Translations under genes and position numbers: made by a program
Assembly (NCBI RefSeq): GCF_050107595.1
Contig: NZ_JBNILH010000001.1
Coordinates: 248,001-312,000, forward strand
DNA: 64,000 bases
Origin: Bacillus_AB infantis_C
Lineage (GTDB): Bacteria; Bacillota; Bacilli; Bacillales; Cytobacillaceae
Direction: 5' to 3'
Notes under the pieces: model-generated
What the model was told of the DNA's origin: nothing
The model's database searches: none
Seen by the model: the letters and a program-made list of their open reading frames with translations, nothing else
In this document: in pieces, positions 26,285 through 35,471 of the stretch
Layout of the letters: each line of letters starts with the position of its first letter
How positions within the stretch are numbered: position 1 is the stretch's first letter

Positions 26285-27574
26285 ATGCGTTCTTATACTA
26301 AATCGGCTGAAGCCTACAATGAAGCGAAATCCCTGATGCCAGGCGGCGTCAACAGCCCGGTCCGTGCCTTCAAATCGGTCAATATGGATCCAATCTTCAT
26401 GGAGCGGGGAAAAGGCTCGAAAATCTATGATATTGACGGCAATGAATATATCGATTATGTGCTGTCCTGGGGGCCGTTAATTCTGGGGCACACAAATGAC
26501 AGGGTCGTGGAAGGAATTAAGAAGATCGCTGAACTTGGCACAAGCTTTGGCGCCCCGACCATTGCTGAAAATGAGCTGGCCAAGCTTGTGATTGAGCGGG
26601 TGCCGTCCATCGAGATCGTCAGGATGGTTTCTTCAGGTACAGAGGCGACAATGAGTGCCCTGCGCCTTGCCCGGGGATACACAGGGCGCAACAAAATCCT
26701 TAAATTTGAAGGATGCTACCATGGCCATGGCGATTCCCTCCTGATCAAAGCCGGCTCAGGTGTTGCTACGCTGGGTCTTCCTGACAGCCCAGGGGTCCCT
26801 GAAGGTATAGCAAAAAACACTATTACAGTACCTTACAATGATATGGAAAGCGTAAAATATGCCTTTGAGCAATTCGGCGAAGATATTGCCGGGGTCATCG
26901 TAGAACCTGTTGCCGGCAATATGGGGGTTGTCCCTCCGCTGCCAGGATTCCTTGAAGCATTAAGGGACATAACGAGTGAATATGGGACGCTTCTGATTTT
27001 TGACGAAGTCATGACAGGCTTCCGGGTCGGCTATCATTGCGCTCAAGGCTATTACGGCGTCACGCCTGACATTACCTGCCTTGGCAAGGTAATCGGCGGC
27101 GGCCTCCCAGTAGGTGCCTATGGCGGCAAAGCGGAGATCATGGAAAGAATCGCCCCGAGCGGACCGATTTACCAGGCAGGAACACTTTCAGGCAATCCGC
27201 TGGCTATGACTGCCGGATACGAAACGCTGAGCCAGCTGACGCCTGAATCGTACAAAGAATTCGAACGGAAGGCGGACAGACTTGAAGAAGGGCTTTATGC
27301 AGCAGCGAAAAAGCATGATATCCCGCTGACAGTCAACCGTGCCGGTTCAATGATCGGATTCTTCTTTACAAACGAAGAAGTCATCAACTATGAAAAAGCG
27401 AAAACCTCCAATCTGGACTATTTCGCTTCTTACTACCGAGATATGGCGAATGAAGGAGTCTTCCTGCCTCCATCCCAATTCGAAGGTCTATTTTTATCAA
27501 CCGCCCATACGGATGAAGATATTGAAAAAACGTTGAACGCAGCCGAGCTTGCATTTTCCAAGCTGAAAGGCTGA
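26285..27574 (+). CDS. hemL: Glutamate-1-semialdehyde 2,1-aminomutase
   Basis: HemL (429 residues) is the pyridoxal-phosphate enzyme that makes 5-aminolevulinate. The N-terminus MRSYTKSAEAYNEAKSLMPG matches the family from this ATG, which follows GAGGG. Seen are LMPGGVNSPVRAF, SSGTEATMSALRLARG, the cofactor-contacting IFDEVMTGFR and the Schiff-base lysine in CLGKVIGGGLPVGAYGG. An upstream open frame from 26234 overlaps the hemB stop but lacks support. Last gene of the operon. Confidence 0.96.
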   Translation: MRSYTKSAEAYNEAKSLMPGGVNSPVRAFKSVNMDPIFMERGKGSKIYDIDGNEYIDYVLSWGPLILGHTNDRVVEGIKKIAELGTSFGAPTIAENELAKLVIERVPSIEIVRMVSSGTEATMSALRLARGYTGRNKILKFEGCYHGHGDSLLIKAGSGVATLGLPDSPGVPEGIAKNTITVPYNDMESVKYAFEQFGEDIAGVIVEPVAGNMGVVPPLPGFLEALRDITSEYGTLLIFDEVMTGFRVGYHCAQGYYGVTPDITCLGKVIGGGLPVGAYGGKAEIMERIAPSGPIYQAGTLSGNPLAMTAGYETLSQLTPESYKEFERKADRLEEGLYAAAKKHDIPLTVNRAGSMIGFFFTNEEVINYEKAKTSNLDYFASYYRDMANEGVFLPPSQFEGLFLSTAHTDEDIEKTLNAAELAFSKLKG

Positions 27575-27580
27575 TGAAAG

Positions 27581-27609
27581 CAGGCCGGCTAGCTCCGGCC
27601 TGTTTTTTT
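27581..27609 (+). terminator. Terminator of the heme operon
   Basis: CAGGCCGG (27581-27588) pairs perfectly with CCGGCCTG (27595-27602), followed by seven Ts. Confidence 0.93.
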
Positions 27610-27682
27610 GTCTAGTGGAGAGAGGTTGGTAAGCCAAGATGGTACAGAAGAACTTTCCCTTAGAATTCAGACGGTAGGGCTG

Positions 27683-27945
27683 GAGTACATGAGGCTGTGA
27701 ACTTGCAGGAATCATGAATCCCAGGAAGTCTCTAGTACATGAGGCTGGAGAAAAAGGGGCAGTCATGTATCCCAAGAAGACTCTGGAGTACATGAGGCTG
27801 GAGAAAAAGGGGCAGTCATGTATCCCAAGAAGACTCTGGAGTACATGAGGCTGGAGAAAAAGGGGCAGTCATGTATCCCAGGAAGACTCTGGGATACATG
27901 AGGCTGGAGAAAAAGGAGCAGTCATGTATCCCAAAGGGCTGCATC
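27683..27945. repeat. Tandem minisatellite, five units of about 53 bp
   Basis: Units begin TACATGAGGCTG at 27686, 27736, 27789, 27842 and 27895, so the spacing is 50, 53, 53 and 53 bases. Units 2 and 3 are identical over almost all their length; the first is diverged. Each unit carries its own inverted repeat, TACATGA...TCATGTA with nested CTG...CAG. In the last unit the arms extend to GGGATACATGA and TCATGTATCCC. It occupies the hemL-spoVID gap and contains no reading frame I would support. Confidence 0.9.
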
Positions 27946-28197
27946 CGACGTGAAACCGGCGAAAATTTTGCCCTTACTGCATAGCGCATATTCCCAAAAT
28001 CATTGCTGCTTACTGCAAGCCTCCGTTAACTTTCCCATTTAACAATCAAATTCCATCATTCCAGGATGCAGTCTCTGCCCCCCCCGCCTCCTTCACTTCC
28101 ATAACTTTTCACAATCTAATCATAAATAATATCAGCCGTTCATAGAGTGATAATGACATAGTGATTATACGTGAAAGAGCTGAAAGGAGGAGTCGCT
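27946..28197. other. Upstream region of spoVID
   Basis: About 250 bases without a gene. A sigma-E promoter is expected here, since spoVID is mother-cell expressed in B. subtilis. The only weak candidate is the region around 28138-28172, and I could not fit it well to the consensus. A strong AAAGGAGG ribosome binding site ends the region. Confidence 0.4.
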
Positions 28198-29508
28198 TTG
28201 TCCCAGGAAGATCAATCTTGCCTGCGCTTTTCTTTAGAAGAATCCGTCTGGTTCCAAAAAGGACAGGAAGTATCTGAGCTTGTTTCTATTTCGCTTGATC
28301 CGAATATAACCATCCAGGAGCATGAACAATATGTATCAATCCAAGGATCGCTGAAGCTGGCAGGGGAGTACAGGAAAAATGAAGGAGCTGAACTGGAAGA
28401 GCCATTTTCCAGTCCCAAGTTCATACAATCTGTTGAAGAGAGGGAAGGGGGGATCTGTGAATTTTCTCACCATTTTCCTGTTGATATAACCATTCCGAAT
28501 AATAGGATAGGAAGCGTCTATGATTTGGATGTCTATATTGATTCTTTTGATTATCAATTCCAGGAAAGAAGCTGCATGAGACTGACTGCTGATCTGACTA
28601 TCACCGGCCTGTACGGCGAACAGCAGCATCCTGCCTCGGAATATGATGAGGAGGAAGCTGAACAAGAATACGATGGAAGGCCGGAAGATCAGGAAGAAGA
28701 GGCAGAAGAACAGGAAGAAGAGGCGGAAACTCAGGAAAAGGAGCCGCAGCAGGAACATTTTGAGCCATTGCTTGCAGCAGAAGAGGAGACTGAAAGGGAG
28801 CTGGAGCCTTTATTCCGTTCGGCAGCGCCGGCAGAGTTGAAAACAGAGGAATCTGAAGAGCTTCAGACTCCGGAATTTGCTGATTGTACTGAGTCTATTT
28901 ATAAAGCCGGGGCAGGTGCGGCCGAGGAAGAAGAAACAGAAGACGCAGATGCTGCCGATTTATTTGCCCCTTTTACTGCCGAAGCGAGAAAGCAGCCGGT
29001 GGAGGCTGAAAAAGAAGAAAAGCCTGCGGCATTTTTTGACACCATCGATAAAGATCATGAGCTTCCAGTCCCAGAAGCAGCATTCCATGCTGAACCTGCA
29101 GAACAAGTCTCTGATAATGTCTTTGCATCGTTCAGGAGTGAAAAGCCAGCAGAAGATACTTATGCCGATGTCACAAAGACAGAAGTGCAGCCTGCAGAAA
29201 TATTGACCGGCTTTAAGGCCCAGCAGGAAGAAAGTGAATCTTCTTCTGACCAGGCTCCAAAGAAGAAAGCAGCCAATAAGAAAAAAAGCAAGAGCTTATC
29301 GCTGGCTGAATTCCTTGCACGAAAGGAAGAAGAGCAGTCTGCCAGGATGAAGGTGTGCATTGTCCAGCATGGCGATACGCTCGATATTATCGCAGAAAGA
29401 TATGAGGTCCCTGTTCCGGCACTGCTGAGGGTCAATCACCTGGAGCTGAACCAGGAAATTTATGAAGGCCAGGTGCTGTATGTTCCTGCGCACGCCTATC
29501 AGAAATAG
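28198..29508 (+). CDS. spoVID: SpoVID, spore coat encasement morphogenetic protein
   Basis: SpoVID (436 residues) sits on the forespore surface and lets coat layers encase the spore. The N-terminal domain (about residues 8-140, LRFSLEESVWFQKGQEVSELVSISLDP) matches the B. subtilis protein. The middle (about 150-360) is a long, glutamate-rich low-complexity linker. The C-terminus carries a LysM domain (VCIVQHGDTLDIIAERYEV, about 383-430). The start is a TTG with GGAGG seven bases upstream. An upstream GTG frame was rejected. The protein is shorter than the 575-residue B. subtilis form, mostly in the linker. Confidence 0.93.
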   Translation: MSQEDQSCLRFSLEESVWFQKGQEVSELVSISLDPNITIQEHEQYVSIQGSLKLAGEYRKNEGAELEEPFSSPKFIQSVEEREGGICEFSHHFPVDITIPNNRIGSVYDLDVYIDSFDYQFQERSCMRLTADLTITGLYGEQQHPASEYDEEEAEQEYDGRPEDQEEEAEEQEEEAETQEKEPQQEHFEPLLAAEEETERELEPLFRSAAPAELKTEESEELQTPEFADCTESIYKAGAGAAEEEETEDADAADLFAPFTAEARKQPVEAEKEEKPAAFFDTIDKDHELPVPEAAFHAEPAEQVSDNVFASFRSEKPAEDTYADVTKTEVQPAEILTGFKAQQEESESSSDQAPKKKAANKKKSKSLSLAEFLARKEEEQSARMKVCIVQHGDTLDIIAERYEVPVPALLRVNHLELNQEIYEGQVLYVPAHAYQK

Positions 29509-29534
29509 CCTTCTGCAGGCCATACGACATGTTT

Positions 29535-29582
29535 GAAACAGGCTGGGCAGGTATGCAGGTACCTGTTCAACTGTTTCTTTTA
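29535..29582 (+). other. Terminator-like hairpin between spoVID and ysxE
   Basis: Outer arms GAAACAG (29535-29541) and CTGTTTC (29571-29577) enclose a smaller CAGGT/ACCTG stem, followed by the T-rich TTTATTT. It may reduce read-through from spoVID, but the stem is interrupted. Confidence 0.45.
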
Positions 29583-29625
29583 TTTCCGGAGGATCACTAC
29601 CCCGATAAGAAAGTGGGATACTCGT

Positions 29626-30696
29626 ATGGAAGGTAGCAACAGGTTAGCAGAGGTTTCCCCGATTTTAAAGCACTATGCAGTCCAGCCTCACTTTGTGGAG
29701 GACTACGGCAGGACCAGGAAGATCTATTCCGACAAAGGAGTATTTGCTCTGAAAAAGCTGAAAGCCCGGCATGGTACCGATTTTATCAGGCAGGTGCAGT
29801 CCCTTTATCAGAGAGGCTACAACCGGATAGTGCCGATCTATCCGGCTGCCGACGGCCGCTATGCAGTACTCCATGATAGTGAACTGTATTATTTGATGCC
29901 ATGGCTGGCCAACGAAGAAAAAGAAAACCGTTTTGAACGCCATCAGCAGATGTTCCGGGAACTGGCACGGCTGCACACACTCTCATTGAAGGAGGTCAAT
30001 GTAACCAGCGAGGAACGGCAGGAGCATTATGAAAAGACCATGCTCGCCTGGGAGAAGGAGACAGAATTCTGCGAGGGATTTATTGAAGAATGTGAAAGAA
30101 AGCAGTATATGGCGCCATTCGAGCTTCTTTTCTGCCTGTATTACCACGATATAACCCAGGCGCTGAAATTTTCGAAGGGCAAGCTGAAGGACTGGCATGA
30201 AAAAACGAAGGAAGATGAAAAAGCGCGGACCGTCATTATCCACGGGAAAATTTCAACAGAGCATTTTCTTTATGATGAAAGAGGCTACGGCTATTTCAGC
30301 AATTTTGAAAATTCGCGCCAGGCTTCCCCGCTCCACGATCTTCTGCCATTTCTGTCGCGGTCTTTAAGAAGCTACCCGAAGCGGAGCGATGAAACTGTTG
30401 AATGGCTGTATACCTACTTTAAATATATGCCTTTCAAGCAGGATGAAATGCTTTTGTTCCAAAGCTATCTCGCCCACCCGGGTCCTGTCCTGAGGGAGGC
30501 GGAAACGTATCACAAGAACAGGGGCGCAGCAAATGAAAGAAAGCTCGTCCAGCAGTTTCAGCGCCAATTCTGGCTCCTGAAGAATACAGAGTACATCGTC
30601 ATGAGGATTGATGAAATCGAGAGGCAGAAGCATCAGGCACAGGAAGCAGCAAAAGCACAGGCCGAACAGGAAGGAGCCCCGGACAATTCGTCCTGA
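29626..30696 (+). CDS. ysxE: YsxE, spore coat-associated kinase-fold protein
   Basis: YsxE (356 residues) is a member of the CotS/YutH-like family with an aminoglycoside-phosphotransferase (protein kinase-like) fold, and is a coat-associated protein in B. subtilis. The ATP-binding lysine segment may be FALKKLKARHG. The catalytic-loop position reads VIIHGKISTEHFLYD, in place of the usual HGD, so activity is uncertain. The ATG at 29626 has a GTGGGA site. The frame is open from 29533, but the GGAGG there has no start codon at a usable distance. It follows spoVID as in B. subtilis. Confidence 0.88.
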   Translation: MEGSNRLAEVSPILKHYAVQPHFVEDYGRTRKIYSDKGVFALKKLKARHGTDFIRQVQSLYQRGYNRIVPIYPAADGRYAVLHDSELYYLMPWLANEEKENRFERHQQMFRELARLHTLSLKEVNVTSEERQEHYEKTMLAWEKETEFCEGFIEECERKQYMAPFELLFCLYYHDITQALKFSKGKLKDWHEKTKEDEKARTVIIHGKISTEHFLYDERGYGYFSNFENSRQASPLHDLLPFLSRSLRSYPKRSDETVEWLYTYFKYMPFKQDEMLLFQSYLAHPGPVLREAETYHKNRGAANERKLVQQFQRQFWLLKNTEYIVMRIDEIERQKHQAQEAAKAQAEQEGAPDNSS

Positions 30697-30704
30697 GGGC
30701 TCCT
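30672..30704. other. Hairpin spanning the stop codons of two convergent genes
   Basis: AGGAGCCC (30672-30679) and GGGCTCCT (30697-30704) form a perfect 8-bp stem. It covers the ysxE stop codon (30694-30696) and the stop of the opposing small gene (30703-30705). There is no T tract on either strand. Confidence 0.55.
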
Positions 30705-30894
30705 AAATGAATTCAAGATGCAGTGCCAGCGCCAGCAAGATAAAGACTGAAAGCAAAAGAACATCAAAGGTCGTCGGAATGAGAATGGTCCGAATCCCCT
30801 GAAAAACGCAAAAAGGAATAATGAACTGAGCGCAAACACTTCTGCAGGTCCTCAGCCAAGGAGGCAGAGTATAAGGATTGAATTTCCTCTTCAT
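30703..30894 (-). CDS. Small conserved-type membrane protein (63 residues)
   Basis: The reading frame encodes a 63-residue protein with a basic N-terminus, the segment NPYTLPPWLR, two cysteines (CRSVCAQ), and two hydrophobic stretches (QFIIPFCVFQGIRTILI and TFDVLLLSVFILLALALHL). GAGGGGG lies seven bases before its ATG on the minus strand, which is strong evidence that it is translated. It is convergent with ysxE. I do not recognise a function. Similar short proteins may exist upstream of valS in other Bacillaceae. Confidence 0.7.
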   Translation of the reverse strand: MKRKFNPYTLPPWLRTCRSVCAQFIIPFCVFQGIRTILIPTTFDVLLLSVFILLALALHLEFI

Positions 30895-31009
30895 TTGATT
30901 TCCCCCTCATCTCTTTTACTCCATTCTATGTCCCCTTCCCAGGTTAAGTGCCTATTTTTTAGAATCGTACGGGCGGATGTATGATTTTAAAAAATATTGC
31001 CGATACTTA

Positions 31010-31039
31010 TTGACTATAAACCGCGAAATTCGGTACTAT
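31010..31039 (+). promoter_or_regulatory. Sigma-A promoter of valS
   Basis: TTGACT (31010-31015) and TACTAT (31034-31039) are 18 bases apart, just upstream of the T-box leader. Confidence 0.6.
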
Positions 31040-31064
31040 ATCATATATAAATATCATTAGAAAA

Positions 31065-31320
31065 GCATTGACAGGGAAGAGTACGGTGCAAGCTGCTTAA
31101 AGAGAGGAAAACCGGAAGCTGAGAGGTTTTCCAGGCAGAATCATTGGAATGTCGCCCTTGAGCTTCTTTCGCGAACAGAACGTGTTCACAGTAGCGAAAG
31201 ACGGGAAAACCGTTATCTTATTAAGCGCCTGGCAAGGAATGCATTGCTTGCCCGGAAAAAAGGTGGTACCGCGAAATCAGCTCCATTCGTCCTTTTATTG
31301 ACGGATGGAGTTTTTTATTT
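31065..31320 (+). promoter_or_regulatory. T-box riboswitch of valS
   Basis: The leader carries the diagnostic T-box sequence AGGTGGTACCGCG (31261-31273). It is followed by a terminator stem CTCCATTCGTC (31281-31291) with GACGGATGGAG (31300-31310) and a T6 tract. Uncharged tRNA would pair with the T-box and favour the antiterminator. A GTC valine codon at 31151-31153, in the 3' side of the first large stem, is a plausible specifier. That fits valS immediately downstream. Confidence 0.92.
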
Positions 31321-31368
31321 GCTCAGGTACTCAAAACACTGATAGATACAAGGAAGGTAGGGAATACA

Positions 31369-34011
31369 ATGGAAAATAATGAATTGGCCATGCCAACAAA
31401 GTATGATCCCCAGAATATTGAAAAGGGACGGTATGAATGGTGGATAGGGAACAAATTTTTTGAAGCGAAGGATGATCAAAGCAAAGAGCCTTATACCATC
31501 GTCATCCCGCCGCCGAACGTAACAGGAAAGCTTCACCTCGGCCATGCCTGGGATACGACGCTGCAGGATATCCTTACCCGCATGAAGCGGATGCAGGGGT
31601 ATGATGTATTATGGCTTCCAGGCATGGACCATGCCGGCATCGCAACACAGGCGAAAGTCGAGCAGAAGCTGAAAAGCGAAGGAAAATCCCGCTATGATCT
31701 TGGCCGCGAAGCATTTGTCCAGGAAACATGGAAATGGAAAGAAGAGTATGCAGAGCATATCCGCCAGCAGTGGTCTAAGCTCGGCCTGGGACTTGACTAC
31801 AGCCGCGAGCGCTTCACAATGGATGAGGGGCTTTCAAAGGCGGTTAATAAAGTTTTTGTCTCTCTTTATAAAAAAGGCCTGATTTACCGCGGCGAATATA
31901 TCATCAACTGGGATCCTGCGACAAAGACGGCTCTTTCTGATATCGAGGTTATCCATCAGGATGTCCAGGGCGCTTTTTACCATATGAACTACCCGCTTTC
32001 TGATGGTTCTGGATCCATTGATGTTGCCACAACCCGTCCGGAGACCATGCTTGGCGATACAGCGGTAGCGGTTCACCCTGAAGACGAACGCTATCAGCAC
32101 CTGATCGGAAAGACAGTTGTCCTCCCGATTACCGGCCGTGAAATCCCGATTGTTGCCGATGATTATGTAGATAAGGAGTTCGGATCTGGTGCAGTTAAAA
32201 TCACTCCTGCTCATGACCCGAACGATTTTGAAATCGGAAACCGACACGATCTTCCGCGCATCCTTGTCATGAACGAGGATGGAACCATGAATGAAAATGC
32301 CGGCAAATACAATGGCCTCGACCGCTTTGAATGCCGCAAGCAGATCGTGAAGGATCTGCAGGACAGCGGCGTCCTATTCAAAATTGAAGAGCATATGCAT
32401 TCTGTCGGCCATTCTGAGCGGAGCGGAGCTGTAGTAGAGCCATATCTGTCCACACAGTGGTTCGTCAGGATGCAGCCGCTGGCAGACGAAGCGGTAGCGC
32501 TGCAGCAGAAGGAAGATAAGGTCAACTTCATCCCGGACCGCTTTGAAAACACGTATCTGCGCTGGATGGAAAATATCCGCGACTGGTGCATTTCAAGGCA
32601 GCTCTGGTGGGGCCACCGCATCCCGGCCTGGTATCATAAGGAAACAGGCGAGGTGTATGTAGATTCCGAGCCTCCGGCTGATGCTGAGAATTGGACACAG
32701 GATAATGATGTTCTTGATACCTGGTTCAGCTCCGCCCTATGGCCATTCTCTACAATGGGCTGGCCTGATGAAGAAAATCCTGATTTCAAACGCTATTATC
32801 CGACAGCAAGCCTTGTAACAGGCTATGACATCATTTTCTTCTGGGTATCACGGATGATTTTCCAAGGCCTTGAGTTTACAGGAGAGCGGCCATTTAAGGA
32901 TGTTCTCATCCACGGCCTGGTTAGAGATGAGCAAGGCAGGAAAATGAGCAAATCACTAGGCAACGGAGTAGATCCGATGGACGTAATTGCCCAGTACGGC
33001 GCCGATTCACTCCGCTACTTCCTGTCAACTGGAAGCTCACCTGGACAGGATTTGCGCTTCAGCATGGAAAAGGTGGAAGCGACCTGGAATTTCGCCAATA
33101 AAATCTGGAATGCCTCCCGATTTGCCCTTATGAATATGGCTGGCCTGAAATATGAGGAGATAGACTTGACGGGAGAAAAGTCAGTAGCTGATAAATGGAT
33201 TCTGACAAGGCTGAATGAAACGATTGAAACGGTAACAAGGCTTTCTGACCGCTATGAGTTCGGGGAAGTCGGCCGGGTGCTTTATAACTTCATCTGGGAC
33301 GATTTCTGCGACTGGTATATTGAAATGGCGAAGCTTCCGCTTTATGGAGAAGATGAAGCTGCAAAGAAAACGACCCGTTCGATCCTGGCTTATGTACTGG
33401 ATAATACCATGAGGCTTCTCCACCCGTTCATGCCGTTCATTACAGAAGAGATCTGGCAGAACCTGCCTCACAGCGGTGAATCAATCACTATCGCTGAATG
33501 GCCGAAGGTGAAGGAAGAATACACGGATAAGAAGGCAGCAGGCGATATGAAGCTGCTTGTTGAAATCATCCGTTCTGTCCGAAACAGCCGTGCAGAAGTG
33601 AATACACCATTAAGCAAGAAGATCAAGATGATCCTGAAGCCGAATGATGACGAGGTTCTTGCTACACTCACATCCAATAAAGCTTATATTGAACGCTTCT
33701 GCAATCCGGAAGAGCTTGAAATCAGCCCTGCTGCCGCAACACCCGATAAGGCGATGACAGCAGTCGTTTCAGGAGCTGAAATCATCCTTCCGCTTGAAGG
33801 CCTCATCAATATCGATGAAGAGATTGCCCGTCTGAAAAAAGAATGGGATAAGCTGAACAAAGAGGTTGAGCGTGTGCAGAAGAAGCTCTCTAACGAAGGC
33901 TTTGTTAAAAAAGCGCCTGAAAAGGTTATTGAAGAAGAGCGCGCCAAAGAAAAGGACTATACTGAAAAGAGAGCGATTGTCGAAGCTCGCTTAAATGAAC
34001 TAAAAGGGTAA
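31369..34011 (+). CDS. valS: Valyl-tRNA synthetase
   Basis: ValS (880 residues, identical in length to the B. subtilis enzyme as I recall it) charges tRNA-Val. Class I signatures are present: HIGH as HLGHAW (about residues 57-62) and KMSKS in GRKMSKSLGNGVDPMDV (about 525-541). Between them lies the CP1 editing domain with TTRPETMLGDTAVAVHP. A coiled-coil tRNA-binding arm ends the protein (LINIDEEIARLKKEWDKLN region). AAGGAAGG lies just upstream. Confidence 0.97.
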   Translation: MENNELAMPTKYDPQNIEKGRYEWWIGNKFFEAKDDQSKEPYTIVIPPPNVTGKLHLGHAWDTTLQDILTRMKRMQGYDVLWLPGMDHAGIATQAKVEQKLKSEGKSRYDLGREAFVQETWKWKEEYAEHIRQQWSKLGLGLDYSRERFTMDEGLSKAVNKVFVSLYKKGLIYRGEYIINWDPATKTALSDIEVIHQDVQGAFYHMNYPLSDGSGSIDVATTRPETMLGDTAVAVHPEDERYQHLIGKTVVLPITGREIPIVADDYVDKEFGSGAVKITPAHDPNDFEIGNRHDLPRILVMNEDGTMNENAGKYNGLDRFECRKQIVKDLQDSGVLFKIEEHMHSVGHSERSGAVVEPYLSTQWFVRMQPLADEAVALQQKEDKVNFIPDRFENTYLRWMENIRDWCISRQLWWGHRIPAWYHKETGEVYVDSEPPADAENWTQDNDVLDTWFSSALWPFSTMGWPDEENPDFKRYYPTASLVTGYDIIFFWVSRMIFQGLEFTGERPFKDVLIHGLVRDEQGRKMSKSLGNGVDPMDVIAQYGADSLRYFLSTGSSPGQDLRFSMEKVEATWNFANKIWNASRFALMNMAGLKYEEIDLTGEKSVADKWILTRLNETIETVTRLSDRYEFGEVGRVLYNFIWDDFCDWYIEMAKLPLYGEDEAAKKTTRSILAYVLDNTMRLLHPFMPFITEEIWQNLPHSGESITIAEWPKVKEEYTDKKAAGDMKLLVEIIRSVRNSRAEVNTPLSKKIKMILKPNDDEVLATLTSNKAYIERFCNPEELEISPAAATPDKAMTAVVSGAEIILPLEGLINIDEEIARLKKEWDKLNKEVERVQKKLSNEGFVKKAPEKVIEEERAKEKDYTEKRAIVEARLNELKG

Positions 34012-34021
34012 ACCACCCATA

Positions 34022-34059
34022 ACGGAAAAGGCGGATCCAGGAAGGATTCGTCTTTCCGT
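34022..34059 (+). other. Hairpin between valS and folC
   Basis: A long stem of about 16 pairs, with one bulge and two G-T wobbles, joins 34022-34038 with 34044-34059 around a five-base loop. No T tract follows, so it may stabilise or separate the valS and folC messages rather than end transcription. Confidence 0.6.
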
Positions 34060-34089
34060 ATGGTTTCCTATGCATGGAGGCAGATACTT

Positions 34090-35403
34090 ATGTTTCAAAC
34101 GTACGAAGAAGCAATATCCTGGATTCACTCCCGCCTTCGCCTCGGAATCAAGCCAGGGCTCAAGCGGATGGAATGGATGATGGAAAAACTGGGCCATCCC
34201 GAGAGAAGGATCAAGAGTGTACATATCGGAGGGACGAACGGCAAGGGATCAACGGTTGCCTATCTGCGTTCCATCCTGGTGAGTGCCGGATTTAAGACCG
34301 GAACCTTCACCTCTCCTTATTTTGAACAATTCAATGAAAGAATCAGTCTGAATGGCCAGCCTGTGAAGGATGAAGAAATCCTCAGGCTTGTTAACGATAT
34401 TTACCCGCTCAGCGAGGAGCTTGAAAAGACAGAGCTTGGGGCGCCGACTGAGTTTGAAGTCATCACTGCAATGGCCTTCCGTTATTTTGCCGATGTGAAT
34501 CCGGTGGATATCGCAATTTTTGAAGTCGGCCTGGGAGGAAGGTTTGATTCGACCAATATCGTCCATCCGCTTCTGTCCATCATCACTAGCATCGGCCTCG
34601 ACCACACGGCGATCCTTGGAGACACCTATGAACAGATAGCTTTTGAAAAAGCGGGGATCATCAAGAGCGGCGTCCCTGCCTTGACTGCTGTTTCACAGGA
34701 GGGAGCCCTTTCTGTTATTGAACAAACAGCTAAAGAGAAGAACGCGAAGCTGTATCGGCTAGGCAGCGAAATCGGAATCAGCGATCATCGATCGGCTGAA
34801 CATGGTGAAAGGTTCACCGTCAGCACGATTTTCCGGGAATACAAGAACCTTGAAATCAGCATGCTGGGATCACATCAGACAAGGAATGCCGCGCTTGCCG
34901 CTGCGGCAGCAGGAATCCTGAACCAGTACTACTCCTTTATGATAGAAGAAAAAGATCTTAGGAAAGGCCTGTCCGAAGCCTATTGGCCAGGCAGACTTGA
35001 ACTCCTTTCTGATAAACCTGTCGTCCTGATGGACGGCGCCCATAATGAAGAAGGCATCATGGCTCTGGCAGCAGAGCTGGACAAAAGATATTCGGGCAAA
35101 AAGATAGCAGTTGTTTTTGCAGCATTGTCAGACAAGAAGCTGGATAAAATGATCGGCATCCTTGATGAAGCTGCCGATAGAATTACATTTACCCAATTTG
35201 ATTTCCCAAGGGCGGCAGATGCTGAAATGCTTGCCGGCCTTAGTGCATCCAGAAATAAAACCTCATATGCCAGCTGGGAAGAGGCCATCAGGACAGAGCT
35301 GTCGAACCTGCAGTCTGCTGATGTTCTGGTAGTTACGGGATCGCTCTATTTCCTCTCAGCCGCAAAACCATTTCTGAATTCGCTGCTTGGGGGAAAATGT
35401 TAA
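34090..35403 (+). CDS. folC: Folylpolyglutamate/dihydrofolate synthase
   Basis: FolC (437 residues) adds glutamates to folates. The Mur-ligase-like ATP-binding loop GTNGKGSTVAYLRS (about residues 47-60), FTSPYFEQFNERI, and GLGGRFDSTN are present. The C-terminal domain has VLMDGAHNEEGI. ATG 34090 gives the conserved N-terminus MFQTYEEAISWIHSRL and has GGAGG at 34076-34080. The upstream open frame from 34060 was not used. In B. subtilis comC follows folC; here a pilus locus does. Confidence 0.95.
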   Translation: MFQTYEEAISWIHSRLRLGIKPGLKRMEWMMEKLGHPERRIKSVHIGGTNGKGSTVAYLRSILVSAGFKTGTFTSPYFEQFNERISLNGQPVKDEEILRLVNDIYPLSEELEKTELGAPTEFEVITAMAFRYFADVNPVDIAIFEVGLGGRFDSTNIVHPLLSIITSIGLDHTAILGDTYEQIAFEKAGIIKSGVPALTAVSQEGALSVIEQTAKEKNAKLYRLGSEIGISDHRSAEHGERFTVSTIFREYKNLEISMLGSHQTRNAALAAAAAGILNQYYSFMIEEKDLRKGLSEAYWPGRLELLSDKPVVLMDGAHNEEGIMALAAELDKRYSGKKIAVVFAALSDKKLDKMIGILDEAADRITFTQFDFPRAADAEMLAGLSASRNKTSYASWEEAIRTELSNLQSADVLVVTGSLYFLSAAKPFLNSLLGGKC

Positions 35404-35471
35404 ATACTTCTGTAGAGTAACGCATTATTAGAGTGACAAATTTTTGGAAATTTGATACAATAATATTTATT

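Noticed and set aside
27683..27945. CRISPR array
   Set aside because: Units are contiguous and repeat over their whole 53 bp; there are no unique spacers and no cas genes nearby.
29533..29625. Upstream extension of ysxE
   Set aside because: It passes through a hairpin, and the GGAGG at about 29588-29592 has no start codon at a usable distance.
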